Of a DNA stretch of 64,000 nucleotides, positions 15,668 to 24,616 are shown piece after piece (position 1 is the first letter of the stretch; every line of letters starts with the position of its first letter). The DNA comes from Dysgonomonas hofstadii. Its GTDB lineage: Bacteria; Bacteroidota; Bacteroidia; Bacteroidales; Dysgonomonadaceae. Position numbers and translations under genes: made by a program. The notes beneath the pieces were generated by a model, which did not search any database, was not told the origin of the DNA, and saw only the letters and a program-made list of their open reading frames with translations. The stretch lies in NCBI RefSeq assembly GCF_014196915.1, contig NZ_JACIEP010000005.1:186001-250000 (forward strand), written 5' to 3'.

Positions 15668-16936
15668 ATGAGCCAACCATTAGCAGAACGATTGCGTCCA
15701 CGTACTCTGGACGAATATATAGGTCAAAAGCATCTTGTCGGTGAGGGTGCTATTTTACGTAAAATGATAGACTCGGGCAGAGTACCCTCCTTTCTTTTAT
15801 GGGGGCCACCCGGTGTGGGGAAGACTACATTGGCGCAGATTATAGCGAATACACTGGACACTCCGTTTTATACATTGAGTGCGATAAACTCGGGGGTGAA
15901 AGATGTGCGTGAAGTGATAGATAAAGCTAAGAACAGCCAGTTCTTCAATACAAAAAGCCCGATATTGTTTATCGATGAGATTCATAGGTTTTCAAAATCT
16001 CAGCAGGATTCATTACTCGGGGCTGTGGAAACTGGTATTATCACGCTGATAGGAGCTACCACCGAGAATCCTTCATTTGAGGTGATCCGTCCTTTATTAT
16101 CACGTTGCCAGGTATATGTGTTACAGCCTTTGGGCAAAGAAGATCTGATAGAACTGGCAAACCGTGCTATTGCACAGGATGTGATATTGAAGGAGCGTAA
16201 TATCGAACTAAAAGAAACCAATGCTCTTTTACGTTTCTCGGGTGGCGATGCACGTAAGTTGTTAAATATTCTCGATCTGGTGATCAATGCCGATATAAGT
16301 GATAAAGTCGTGATAACAGATCAGCTTGTGACTGAACGTCTGCAGGAAAACCCTGCGGCTTACGATAAAGGCGGTGAGATGCATTATGATATAATCTCAG
16401 CTTTTATCAAATCTATTCGAGGAAGTGATCCTGATGCCGCCATTTACTGGCTGGCACGCATGGTGGCCGGAGGTGAAGACCCTAAGTTTATCGCACGGCG
16501 ACTGGTTATTTCGGCAGCAGAAGATATCGGGCTCGCCAATCCCAATGCTTTACTCTTGGCCAATGCCTGTTTCGATACATTGCATAAGATAGGTTGGCCG
16601 GAAGGACGTATCGTATTGGCTGAAGCTACAGTTTATCTGGCAACATCCCCAAAGAGTAATTCTGCTTATATGGCTATTGATGAAGCTATAGCTATGGTTA
16701 ATGAAACAGGTAATCTGCCTGTACCTCTACATTTGCGTAATGCTCCTACTAAACTGATGAAGGAACTGGACTATGGGAAGGAATATAAATATGCCCATAG
16801 CTTCGAAAACAACTTTGTGGAGCAGGAGTATGTGCCCAAAGAAATAAAAGGCCGTCAGTTCTGGAAGCCTCAGCAGAACGCAGCAGAGGGTAAGATTGTG
16901 GACTGGTTGAAGAAATTGTGGAAAAACAGATATTGA
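15668..16936 (+). CDS. rarA: replication-associated recombination protein A (AAA+ ATPase)
   Basis: A 422-residue member of the RarA/MgsA/WRNIP1 family, a clamp-loader-like ATPase that acts at stalled replication forks. The N-terminus PLAERLRPRTLDEYIGQ is the family hallmark. Walker A is GPPGVGKTT (near residues 46-54), Walker B is ILFIDEIHRF (near 99) and sensor 1 is IGATTENPSF (near 128). A C-terminal oligomerisation domain holds MVAGGEDPKFIARRLVISAAEDIGLANP (near 260). Length and motifs are normal. A small alpha/beta hydrolase gene follows by 7 bases. Confidence 0.95.
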   Translation: MSQPLAERLRPRTLDEYIGQKHLVGEGAILRKMIDSGRVPSFLLWGPPGVGKTTLAQIIANTLDTPFYTLSAINSGVKDVREVIDKAKNSQFFNTKSPILFIDEIHRFSKSQQDSLLGAVETGIITLIGATTENPSFEVIRPLLSRCQVYVLQPLGKEDLIELANRAIAQDVILKERNIELKETNALLRFSGGDARKLLNILDLVINADISDKVVITDQLVTERLQENPAAYDKGGEMHYDIISAFIKSIRGSDPDAAIYWLARMVAGGEDPKFIARRLVISAAEDIGLANPNALLLANACFDTLHKIGWPEGRIVLAEATVYLATSPKSNSAYMAIDEAIAMVNETGNLPVPLHLRNAPTKLMKELDYGKEYKYAHSFENNFVEQEYVPKEIKGRQFWKPQQNAAEGKIVDWLKKLWKNRY

Positions 16937-16943
16937 TACGATT

Positions 16944-17741
16944 ATGAAAAAAATATTATTTCGTATCGCTATAATCCTGGTTTTCTTACATGTCCTTTTC
17001 TATGGATTATTCTATCTTTTTCAGGAAAAAGTCATCTTTTTACCGACCGGATTAGATAAGGATTATGCCTTTTCATTCGATCAGCCTTTTGAAGAAATAA
17101 ATGTCGGGACGGAAGATGGGAAGATACTGAACGGATTGTTATTCAAAGCTGACACTACAAAAGGTGTTATCTTTTATTTGCATGGCAATGCCGGTACTTT
17201 AGCTGACTGGGGACGGATAGCACCCGTATATACCGACCTTGGTTATGACATCTTTTTTATCGACTATCGCGGGTTCGGAAAAAGTGACGGAAAAATAGAA
17301 AGCCAGCAGCAACTATTTGATGATGTACAAATTGCCTATAACAAAATAAAAGAATTGTATGATGAGGATAAAATTACAATCATGGGATTCTCTATCGGTA
17401 CGGGGCCTGCCGCTTATCTGGCTTCGGTGAACAATCCGTCGCGGTTGATATTGCAGGCTCCATATTACGACCTGACGGATGTGATACAACGCTTTTGCCC
17501 TGTCATGCCCGGTTTTCTGGTCAGGTATAAACTGGAAACATATAGATATCTTGATGGATGCAGCGTGCCGGTTACCATTTTTCATGGAGATAAAGACAGG
17601 ACGATAAATTACGAAAACTCGGTGAAATTGAGTAAACTGTTGAAAGAAAATGATAACTTTATAACACTCTCCGGAGAGAGCCATAACGGAATAACAAATA
17701 ACGGAATTTACAAACAGAAACTAGCCGGAATACTTGAATAA
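16944..17741 (+). CDS. alpha/beta hydrolase, membrane-anchored
   Basis: 265 residues with an N-terminal membrane segment (about 5-27). The alpha/beta fold is shown by FYLHGNAGTLADW (oxyanion-hole region, near residue 78), the nucleophile elbow GFSIGTG (Ser near 150) and a C-terminal FHGDKDRTI (acid, near 214) and SGESHNGI (His near 250). It resembles the ABHD13/YfhR (BEM46-like) family of serine hydrolases. The substrate is unknown. It is probably co-transcribed with rarA and the GrpB-like gene. Confidence 0.85.
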   Translation: MKKILFRIAIILVFLHVLFYGLFYLFQEKVIFLPTGLDKDYAFSFDQPFEEINVGTEDGKILNGLLFKADTTKGVIFYLHGNAGTLADWGRIAPVYTDLGYDIFFIDYRGFGKSDGKIESQQQLFDDVQIAYNKIKELYDEDKITIMGFSIGTGPAAYLASVNNPSRLILQAPYYDLTDVIQRFCPVMPGFLVRYKLETYRYLDGCSVPVTIFHGDKDRTINYENSVKLSKLLKENDNFITLSGESHNGITNNGIYKQKLAGILE

Positions 17742-17755
17742 CATATATCGATATT

Positions 17756-18316
17756 GTGGATAAGCTATTGAAAAATATGACCAATGAAGAACTCTGGCAA
17801 TTATTCCCCATAATTATCAGTGAACATAAGGACTATTGGAAGAATTATTTTACCGGGGAACGGTCATTATTGAAGAAACTTTTAGGAAAAGATGTACTGA
17901 AAATACATCATATAGGCAGTACTTCCATTCCCGGTCTGCCTGCTAAACCGACAATAGATATACTGATGGAGGTAAGGGACGAAGCCGATACTGATGATCT
18001 GATCCGTCGCATGGAAAGTGCCGGATATATTTATAGTTACCAGCCTAAGAACCCCGCACCGTATATGATGTTTATGAAAGGATATACGCCACAGGGATTT
18101 GCCGAACGGGTGTTCCATGTACATGTCAGATACTCGGGTAACTGGGATGAGATATATTTCAGGGATTATCTTCTGTCGCATCCGAATACCGCAAAAGAAT
18201 ATGCAGAATTAAAATTCAGACTGAAAGAACAATACGAATACGATCGGGATGCGTATACTGTAGCCAAAACAGAATTTATAACACAGATAACCAATCTGGC
18301 AAAGAGGAATAGATAA
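17756..18316 (+). CDS. GrpB family protein (nucleotidyltransferase-like)
   Basis: 186 residues from a GTG start; an ATG eight codons later (17780, MTNEELWQLFP) is equally possible because family members often begin near there. The GrpB/UPF0157 core is clear: HHIGSTSIPGLPAKPTIDI (about 44-62), whose GST and Asp residues form the nucleotidyltransferase-like active site, and a later FHVHVRYSGN block. Members have been linked to CoaE-like or nucleotidyl-transfer roles, but the true substrate is not known. It lies 14 bases after the hydrolase gene. Confidence 0.85.
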   Translation: MDKLLKNMTNEELWQLFPIIISEHKDYWKNYFTGERSLLKKLLGKDVLKIHHIGSTSIPGLPAKPTIDILMEVRDEADTDDLIRRMESAGYIYSYQPKNPAPYMMFMKGYTPQGFAERVFHVHVRYSGNWDEIYFRDYLLSHPNTAKEYAELKFRLKEQYEYDRDAYTVAKTEFITQITNLAKRNR

Positions 18317-18333
18317 TTTAAACTATTGAGGTT

Positions 18334-18435
18334 ATGGATGAAGACTATGGTGAAAATAAAACAAAAGTATATCTTATTGCATTAATAGGATGTGGAATAA
18401 TTCTTTTTGCGCTGTTTTATCTTTTTATGAGATAA
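18334..18435 (+). CDS. possible 33-residue single-pass membrane protein
   Basis: An ATG at 18334, preceded by TTGAGG, opens 33 codons: a charged N-terminus (MDEDYGENKTK) then one strongly hydrophobic stretch of about 20 residues (VYLIALIGCG... to FALFYLF) ending in MR. The topology would be N-in or N-out single-pass. It begins 18 bases after the grpB-like stop, so it could belong to the same transcript. There is no homology evidence; small size is the main doubt. Confidence 0.4.
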   Translation: MDEDYGENKTKVYLIALIGCGIILFALFYLFMR

Positions 18436-18460
18436 TAGGCTTTTGGAAAGATCTTTATTT

Positions 18461-19246
18461 CTAATCATCCTTACAACAATCGCACCCTTCGTGTTTTTCC
18501 AATACACGATGGGGGAAATCGCCATGCCCTACGATTTCGATGGGGCAGGAAGAATATGATTTTTCGAGCCAGTCGGAAGTGATGTTTGTGCCCGAATGGT
18601 AATGCAGCCCTTCATTTACGCAGGCTATATTCTTTACCAGTGAGATAACCGTTCCCACATCGTGCGAGACGAGGATGATAGCTGTGTTTTTATTTATCTC
18701 TTCCAGTATTTTATAAAAATTACTTTCGAAACGCTTGTCTACATATGAGTTCGGTTCGTCCAGAACAAGCAGCGATGGTTCATCTATAATAGCTCGCCCC
18801 AGCAATGTGCGTTGCAGTTGTCCACCCGAAAGGGCACCAATAGGTCTGTCGATAAGCTTTTCCAGCCCCATCTGATGAGCTACAGTTATTACTTTCTCTT
18901 TTTGAGTTTTGCTGTATGGTGAAAAAAAACTGCGCTCGATTGTTAACCCCGACAAGATAACATCATGCACGGATATGGGAAATTTTTTGTCTATCTGGTT
19001 TATCTGCGGCAGGTAACCGATGTTTATTCTGTCGGTTTTAACGTTGTTGTAATAAAAGGAAATCGCTCCGGAAGTTGGTTTTACCAGCCCCAGAATAGTT
19101 TTCAGCAAGGTTGTTTTTCCTCCGCCATTCGGACCTATAATACCCAAAAAATCATTCTGAAAAACGCTGAGATTGACATTTTTCAGAACATAGGGGTTAT
19201 CGTCATAACCGACCGACAGATCTTTTATTTCCAGTATTTTATTCAT
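18461..19246 (-). CDS. znuC: zinc-type metal ABC transporter, ATP-binding protein
   Basis: 261 residues, the cytoplasmic ATPase of a ZnuABC/Mn-type importer. Walker A is GPNGGGKTTLL (near residues 38-48), the signature is LSGGQLQR (near 140), Walker B is LLVLDEPNS and the H-loop is LVSHD. The C-terminal tail after about residue 215 is rich in His and Cys (HGDFPHRV and HEGCDCCKDD), an unusual metal-binding-looking extension. It overlaps znuA by 8 bases. No permease gene follows: the next genes are on the other strand. The zinc specificity is inferred from the partner ZnuA. Confidence 0.87.
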   Translation of the reverse strand: MNKILEIKDLSVGYDDNPYVLKNVNLSVFQNDFLGIIGPNGGGKTTLLKTILGLVKPTSGAISFYYNNVKTDRINIGYLPQINQIDKKFPISVHDVILSGLTIERSFFSPYSKTQKEKVITVAHQMGLEKLIDRPIGALSGGQLQRTLLGRAIIDEPSLLVLDEPNSYVDKRFESNFYKILEEINKNTAIILVSHDVGTVISLVKNIACVNEGLHYHSGTNITSDWLEKSYSSCPIEIVGHGDFPHRVLEKHEGCDCCKDD

Positions 19247-20117
19247 ATTTCTGCGCCAGTGCTTTGGCTACTTTTATCATTTCTTCGTCCCAATAATACG
19301 ACAGAAGGTTTAAAGGTACGGTTTTTCCCTGAATTGCTTCGGCGATTGTTTCTGCATTTTTGATGTCGAACTCCCGTTGTATGAATACGACTTTCACATT
19401 TTCCGTTTTTGCCGTATCTATAAGGGCTTTCAATTGTGAAGGTGAAGGGTTTTTGCCTTCATGTTCGATGGAATGCTGTGTCAATCCATATTCTTTGGCG
19501 AAGTAACTTAATGCCGGATGATATATAATAAAAGCCTTGCTCGGAGCTTTATCCAGATAAGACCGGATAATACTGTCTGTTTTATTTATATCGACGACCA
19601 GTTTATTGTAATTGGCAGTGTAATCAGCTTCGTTTTCTGCATCAAGCTCTAAAATAGCCCTGTACATATTTTCAGCCATTTTTTTTGCAGAAGTAACAGA
19701 ACTCCAGATATGTGGATCACCACCTGCATGTCCATGATTGTGTCCGTCGTGAGACTCCTGATCGCATGGCTCGCCAACAAGCTCTATGCCTTCCGAACAA
19801 TTTATGACCTTAATTTTATCATTGGTTTTTGTTACTTTCTCTATCAGTGTGTTTTCAATTCCCAGATAACCTATTTTGAAATAGGCGACGCTCTTATCGA
19901 GGTTCATCAGTTGCGAAGGTGTGAAATCAGCGCTTTCGGGATTGGCTCCACCGGGCACAATGCATTCCACTTTGTAGTGATGACCGACAATTGCTTCCAG
20001 AAAATATTTTTGAGGTTCTATCGTTACGGTCAACGTCTTAGGCTTTTCTTTGGGTGGAGTGCAACCAATGGATAAGAATATAAGGGAGAGTACAACTATT
20101 ATAAATCTATAATTCAT
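19239..20117 (-). CDS. znuA: zinc ABC transporter substrate-binding lipoprotein
   Basis: 292 residues, cluster A-1 (ZnuA/TroA) family. The lipoprotein signal ends at Cys 19 (SIGC). The mature protein has the EPQKYFLEAIVG start, PESADFTPSQ, a His-rich loop (SHDGHNHGHAGGDPHIW, near residues 118-134) that marks zinc rather than manganese binders, and a late HPALSYFAKEYGL block providing another His ligand. It overlaps can upstream by four bases (ATGA) and znuC downstream by eight. It delivers periplasmic Zn2+ to a membrane permease that is not in the window. Confidence 0.9.
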   Translation of the reverse strand: MNYRFIIVVLSLIFLSIGCTPPKEKPKTLTVTIEPQKYFLEAIVGHHYKVECIVPGGANPESADFTPSQLMNLDKSVAYFKIGYLGIENTLIEKVTKTNDKIKVINCSEGIELVGEPCDQESHDGHNHGHAGGDPHIWSSVTSAKKMAENMYRAILELDAENEADYTANYNKLVVDINKTDSIIRSYLDKAPSKAFIIYHPALSYFAKEYGLTQHSIEHEGKNPSPSQLKALIDTAKTENVKVVFIQREFDIKNAETIAEAIQGKTVPLNLLSYYWDEEMIKVAKALAQKYE

Positions 20118-20758
20118 TTTCCTTTAGTTAAATCGTAAATTTTTCTGATACGGTTCAGCTCTTTTTCAAAATCAATGTTCAGGTCTCTTAAAATACCTTC
20201 CTCCAGATCATATACCCATCCGGCTACACGGGGATAGCCTTTTTCGAGATATGATTTTTGTACTTCGGCGGTTTTGATCACATTCAGGCATTGTTCATAT
20301 ACGTTTATCTCTGCCAGCCTATCATTTCTCATGTGAGGATCTTCTATCGCATCCAGTTCTTTCTCGTGCAGGCGATATACATCACGCACATTACGAAGCC
20401 ATGGATTCAGTATGCCCAGATCTTTAGGCTGCATGGCTGCTTTTATGCCTCCGCAATTGTAATGTCCGCATACGATGATGAATTTCACATTCAGGTGTAC
20501 AACAGCGTAATTAATTACCGAGAGTATATTCAGGTCATTGTTTACTACCAGATTGGCTATATTGCGGTGTACGAATACTTCGCCGGGTTGTAGTCCCATG
20601 ATCTCATTGGCATGCACACGGCTGTCGGAACAACCTATATATAAGTATTCGGGATTTTGTTCTTTAGCCAGATGTGAGAAGAAATCGGGATTTTCAGCCT
20701 TTTTTTCTTCTACCCATTTTTTATTTGCTCTGAAAATCTCTTTATATGAATTTTCCAT
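20114..20758 (-). CDS. can: beta-class carbonic anhydrase
   Basis: 214 residues. It interconverts CO2 and bicarbonate with zinc. Zinc ligands and active-site residues are visible: YIGCSDSRVHANEI (Cys, with the Asp-Arg dyad, near residue 43) and VCGHYNCGGIKAAM (His and Cys, near 98). The length and the C-terminal LEEGILRDL helix are typical of the E. coli Can type. It sits between coaE (6-base gap) and znuA (4-base overlap), so a zinc enzyme is co-transcribed with zinc uptake genes. Confidence 0.93.
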   Translation of the reverse strand: MENSYKEIFRANKKWVEEKKAENPDFFSHLAKEQNPEYLYIGCSDSRVHANEIMGLQPGEVFVHRNIANLVVNNDLNILSVINYAVVHLNVKFIIVCGHYNCGGIKAAMQPKDLGILNPWLRNVRDVYRLHEKELDAIEDPHMRNDRLAEINVYEQCLNVIKTAEVQKSYLEKGYPRVAGWVYDLEEGILRDLNIDFEKELNRIRKIYDLTKGK

Positions 20759-20764
20759 TTGTTA

Positions 20765-21346
20765 TTATTTCCTGAGTTGTTGTATAATGTTAGTGACTTG
20801 TTCAATGAGCGAATATGTACCATCATTAACAATTATAAAGTCTGAAAGTTCGGCCTTTTCTTCGTCAGGCATCTGATTTTGTATACGCTCCTGTACTTTT
20901 TCCCGGGAGGTGTTATCACGTGCCATTGTCCGTTCTATTCTTATTTCGAGAGGAGTGTATACCATCACAACTTTATTCATCAGTTTATTAAATCCCGATT
21001 CAAAAAGGATAGCAGCTTCATGAGCGACGATATCTTTTTCTTTGTGATGTTTTAACCATTCGTTAAAATCCTCTGCAACAACGGGGTGAATAATTGCATT
21101 TACGGTTTCAAGCTTTTGCTTGTCATTGAAAATATGTGAAGCGAGTAAAGCTTTATTTAATACGCCACCTTCATATAATTCTTCTCCGAAAAGTCCGGTC
21201 AGTTTTTTACGTATAACCGGTGATGTAGCAACAAGCCGCTTACTTTCGTTGTCGGCAATATAAACAGGTACACCACAAAGTTCGAACAGTTGTGAAACGG
21301 TTGATTTACCGCTTCCTATACCGCCGGTTATGCCTAATATGATCAT
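20765..21346 (-). CDS. coaE: dephospho-CoA kinase
   Basis: 193 residues. It phosphorylates the 3'-OH of dephospho-CoA, the last step of CoA synthesis. The P-loop is GITGGIGSGKST (residues 5-16), followed by the family's VYIADNESKRL and the lid/CoA region HPVVAEDFNEWL, then EAAILFESGFNKLMNKVVMV (substrate-binding). Two bases separate it from the YbbR-domain gene upstream, an arrangement common in Bacteroidales. Confidence 0.95.
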   Translation of the reverse strand: MIILGITGGIGSGKSTVSQLFELCGVPVYIADNESKRLVATSPVIRKKLTGLFGEELYEGGVLNKALLASHIFNDKQKLETVNAIIHPVVAEDFNEWLKHHKEKDIVAHEAAILFESGFNKLMNKVVMVYTPLEIRIERTMARDNTSREKVQERIQNQMPDEEKAELSDFIIVNDGTYSLIEQVTNIIQQLRK

Positions 21347-21348
21347 CG

Positions 21349-22332
21349 CTATTTTTGTTCCAATACGAATTCTACTTCCGATGGGATCGGTATCTTGGTC
21401 TGGATATAGTTAGGGCTTTCTGTTATACGAACAGGGATCGAGGCATCTTTCAAATCTTTCAGGTCATTGTAGTCGATCAGCACCTCAAAGTTTTCGGAAG
21501 TGATACTGTTGTATCTTTTCTTCCCTACGAGAATAGGAATCTTTATTGTCGAAGGAAAGAATTTTATAACCAGATTCTCCGGTAGGTTAACGCAAGTAAC
21601 AGGTACTTCTATATCCTTTTCTATAAAATCATCGACAGGTATGGATAATTCCACAGCGCTAGGGACATATTTTATGCCTTTTATGGATCTCATTGCCACC
21701 AGTATTTTCTTATCCTTGTTGATATTATGCAAGGTGTCGCCAACAGTGTGTGCATAATACATGGTGTCCAACGCGGCTTTACTGCCATATACCAATACTG
21801 TGTCGGGTTTTAATGTAAGCTCCCCATCGAGCAACAGGCCTGGAGCAAGGCTTACATATCCGTCATAGATCACAGGTAGCCTTTTCTGATGCAATATAGC
21901 GTAAGCATACGAAAGACGGGTAGGAGAGTAGCTGATAAGCTCGGACGTGACGAATAATTTGCCACGTATCAGTTGTTCGAAATTTCTTCCCTGAATCACT
22001 TTTTCCTGTGTACCTCTGACTATATCCCTGACGTCTACTATCAGGGAATCCTTTCTCTTTGTAAAATAATATCTGAATAGTGCAGCTCCATCGTCCTTGA
22101 TACGTACGTACACATCATTCGGAAGTTCGTTTTCGAAGACAATACTGTCTGGTATATTTACGTATTTTACAGGTATAGTAAGAGTTGACTCAAATTTCTG
22201 GCGATAGATCTGCATCATCCAGAATATTGAGGCCAGTAATACGAAAAATAAAAAAGTCAGAATCTTTTTCCATGATATCCTTTTGAAAAACGATCTGACT
22301 TTTTGTAATATTTTATCACTAGTATCGCTCAT
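21349..22332 (-). CDS. YbbR-domain membrane protein (CdaR-like)
   Basis: 327 residues with one membrane helix (about 21-41, FLFFVLLASIFWMMQIY) and an extracytoplasmic part composed of YbbR-like beta repeats (for example VPVKYVNIPDSIVFENELP near 55 and VPVTCVNLPENLVIKFFP near 245). In Firmicutes CdaR regulates c-di-AMP cyclase, but no cyclase is nearby here, so that role is not implied. It lies between yajC and coaE. Confidence 0.75.
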   Translation of the reverse strand: MSDTSDKILQKVRSFFKRISWKKILTFLFFVLLASIFWMMQIYRQKFESTLTIPVKYVNIPDSIVFENELPNDVYVRIKDDGAALFRYYFTKRKDSLIVDVRDIVRGTQEKVIQGRNFEQLIRGKLFVTSELISYSPTRLSYAYAILHQKRLPVIYDGYVSLAPGLLLDGELTLKPDTVLVYGSKAALDTMYYAHTVGDTLHNINKDKKILVAMRSIKGIKYVPSAVELSIPVDDFIEKDIEVPVTCVNLPENLVIKFFPSTIKIPILVGKKRYNSITSENFEVLIDYNDLKDLKDASIPVRITESPNYIQTKIPIPSEVEFVLEQK

Positions 22333-22368
22333 GTTGTCAGCTATACCTGTTTATATTCATTAGCAAAA

Positions 22369-22698
22369 TTATTTAGCCTGAGCGTCTTCAGGAGAAATGT
22401 ATACAGAACTTTTTTCGATTTTAATTCTTGTATTTTCAGCTATTTCAACAATAAAGTATGTTTCGCCAACTTCTTTTACACGTCCGTGGATTCCTCCGGC
22501 AGTAACAACCTTATCGCCTACTTTGATAGCATTACGCTGTTCCTGTAGTTGTTTTTGTTTTTTCTGTTGCGGACGGATCATAAAGAAATACATGATAGCA
22601 AATAGTGCAACCATCATAACAATCATACCGCCACTGCTTCCTAAAAAACTGCTTCCTGCCCCATCCGCTGCTTGTAATAATACGCTTAATAAAGTCAT
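22369..22698 (-). CDS. yajC: preprotein translocase accessory subunit YajC
   Basis: 109 residues: one membrane helix (about 22-42, MIVMMVALFAIMYFFMIRP) followed by the diagnostic RPQQKKQKQLQEQRNAIKVGDKVVTAGGIHG block and a small beta domain. It associates with SecDF in the inner membrane. It lies 36 bases upstream of the YbbR gene on the same strand; a -7-like TATATTTG is at 22759-22766. Confidence 0.95.
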   Translation of the reverse strand: MTLLSVLLQAADGAGSSFLGSSGGMIVMMVALFAIMYFFMIRPQQKKQKQLQEQRNAIKVGDKVVTAGGIHGRVKEVGETYFIVEIAENTRIKIEKSSVYISPEDAQAK

Positions 22699-22814
22699 AA
22701 TATTCTTTGATGTTTAATTTATATTATTCTGATTTTCCTTATTCTAAAAAATGATTTACAAATATAAGTGAATATTTTCAATTAGAATGAAGTCTGTAAA
22801 GGGATAAAGTATTA

Positions 22815-23741
22815 TTATTTCTTAATAATCTTTTTTTCTTCTTTCAGTTCTTTGACTATCGCATCCAGAATTCCATTGATAAATGAAGCGCTTTTGGCTG
22901 TACTATACGATTTGGCAATGTCAATGTATTCGTTCAGGCTGACGCTGATAGGTATCGATGGAAATGTAACTATTTCAGCTATTGCTATCTGCATAATCAC
23001 CATGTCCATTAGCGCAATACGTTCTGTCTCCCAGTTCTTTGTATATTTATCAATCTTTTCCTTATATTCTTTTCCGTTCCATAATGACTCGCGAAGCAGT
23101 TTTACAGCAAATTCCCTGTCGGTTTCATCCTTGAACATCGGTAGGAGTTCCTGTTCCGGCCCTTTCGATTCTTCGAAACGTTTAATGGTTTTCAGCACAA
23201 ATGATTCGATAATTTCTATATCATCGTTCCAGTAAAGGCTTTCATCTTCCAGAATGGTATACAGGTCTTCATTATTACAGATGATATGCTTAAATACTTT
23301 TCGCCAGAATTCCCTGTCATTGTCGTAAAGTCCTGAATCGTTGTCTGTGTATTCTTTATAAGCTTCAGATTTCAATATGTCTTCCAGTAAGTTGCGAATG
23401 AAGGCGTCGTGTTCGTACCATGAAAACGGACGTTCCCTGAGGTATTTTTCCAGTTCCCTGTTTTCACGCAATTGCTGAATAAATTTATTTTCCAGCAGTT
23501 TTGTGTTGGGACGTTTATCTTCTTCGGTTGGCAATAATTTTGATCTGCGGGCATCTACTTTCTGCTCGTAAGCATTAGTCAGCTCAATCATGAGAGACAG
23601 CAGGTAGAAATACAAATCGTATGATTTCTGCAGGCTGAAAAGAAGTTCGTTTTCGGCTTTTCGCAAGTCGGTAGTTTCATTATGACTACAAGAAAACAGT
23701 ATCTGAACGACTCTGATACGTATAAGAACGCGGTTTATCAT
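22815..23741 (-). CDS. nusB: transcription antitermination factor NusB (long Bacteroidetes form)
   Basis: 308 residues, about twice the E. coli length, as is usual for Bacteroidetes NusB. It starts MINRVLIRIRVVQILFS; the C-terminal half holds the recognisable NusB core: ERIALMDMVIMQIAIAEI (near 240) and the final PISVSLNEYIDIAKSYSTAKSASFINGILD (near 265), with RNA/S10-binding features of rRNA antitermination. A -7-like TAATTTTG lies at 23768-23775. yajC follows 117 bases downstream. Confidence 0.92.
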   Translation of the reverse strand: MINRVLIRIRVVQILFSCSHNETTDLRKAENELLFSLQKSYDLYFYLLSLMIELTNAYEQKVDARRSKLLPTEEDKRPNTKLLENKFIQQLRENRELEKYLRERPFSWYEHDAFIRNLLEDILKSEAYKEYTDNDSGLYDNDREFWRKVFKHIICNNEDLYTILEDESLYWNDDIEIIESFVLKTIKRFEESKGPEQELLPMFKDETDREFAVKLLRESLWNGKEYKEKIDKYTKNWETERIALMDMVIMQIAIAEIVTFPSIPISVSLNEYIDIAKSYSTAKSASFINGILDAIVKELKEEKKIIKK

Positions 23742-24068
23742 TTCCTTTGTAAAAATGTTTCAGGCTGCAAAATTAAACATTTTTTTGTAATATGACGGAT
23801 TTTATATTAGTATTATCAAATTGGTGAAAAATTATCTATGTGTAGAAAGTAAAAAGTAGTTAGTAGAAGTGATCTTTGGAAGTAAGAAAAATGTCAAACC
23901 TGTCAGGTTTTGGTTAAAAAGCTATATGCTTATTCTATCTCAGCTACCGAAAAATAAATATCTTTGTCATAAAAGTTTTGCAAAATAGTGATTAAATGCG
24001 GAAAAGGATGAATCTGTTGATTATGGAAACTAAATAAGCAAAAGAACAAAATTCAGAAATCATTAGCG
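23742..24068. other. intergenic region with a GTCAGGTTT repeat fragment
   Basis: 327 A/T-rich bases between the divergent genes nusB and a GNAT gene. It holds the nusB -7 box and a copy of the short intergenic motif TGTCAGGTTTTGGTTAAAAA (23901-23920), also seen near 37.2, 37.35 and 57.8 kb. I see no RNA gene or ORF. Confidence 0.5.
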
Positions 24069-24602
24069 ATGACAATAAATAAAAGCGAAATCAGAATAGA
24101 ACCTCTTCAAGACAGAGATGTATCCTTATTTCAGAAATGGCTGGACAAAGAATATATCTACAAAAGGTTGTGCCCTGACGGAGAAGAACAGCGAAAGGCT
24201 TGGTTAGATGAGGTAAATAATAAAAATGGCAAGTACGATTTTCTGACGCATTTCATTATCTGTTATAACGACCGGAAAATAGGGTATTGTCTTTATGCTG
24301 ACTGTTTTTACCTGAAAGATTTGGAAGAAGAAGGACACGATTTTGAAAATTTATACAGAGATGTTTCAGCGGAAAATCACACTTATGAGATTGGTTATCT
24401 GATTGGCGAAGAGGCGTATTTGAATAAAGGCATCAGCAAAATAGTTATTCAGCAATTAGAAGAGAAAATCATCGCTTTAGGCGGGCGGGAAATATCGGCA
24501 GATCCTTCGGAAGAAAATATTTTCTCGATCAAGGCTTTGTTAAGCAACGGTTTTAAGAAGAGAGGAGATTGTGATTACAGGAAAATACTAACCAAAATAT
24601 AA
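24069..24602 (+). CDS. GNAT family N-acetyltransferase
   Basis: 177 residues. It has the RimI/AAC(6')-like layout: EPLQDRDVSLFQKWLDKEYI at the start, then YEIGYLIGEEAYLNKGISKI (near 115-135), where NKGIS replaces the usual Q/R-x-x-G-x-G/A acetyl-CoA loop, and DPSEENIFSIKALLSNGFKK. The family includes aminoglycoside 6'-acetyltransferases, but nothing here proves that substrate. It lies 14 bases upstream of a WG-repeat gene. Confidence 0.8.
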   Translation: MTINKSEIRIEPLQDRDVSLFQKWLDKEYIYKRLCPDGEEQRKAWLDEVNNKNGKYDFLTHFIICYNDRKIGYCLYADCFYLKDLEEEGHDFENLYRDVSAENHTYEIGYLIGEEAYLNKGISKIVIQQLEEKIIALGGREISADPSEENIFSIKALLSNGFKKRGDCDYRKILTKI

Positions 24603-24616
24603 GTAAATTACAATAT

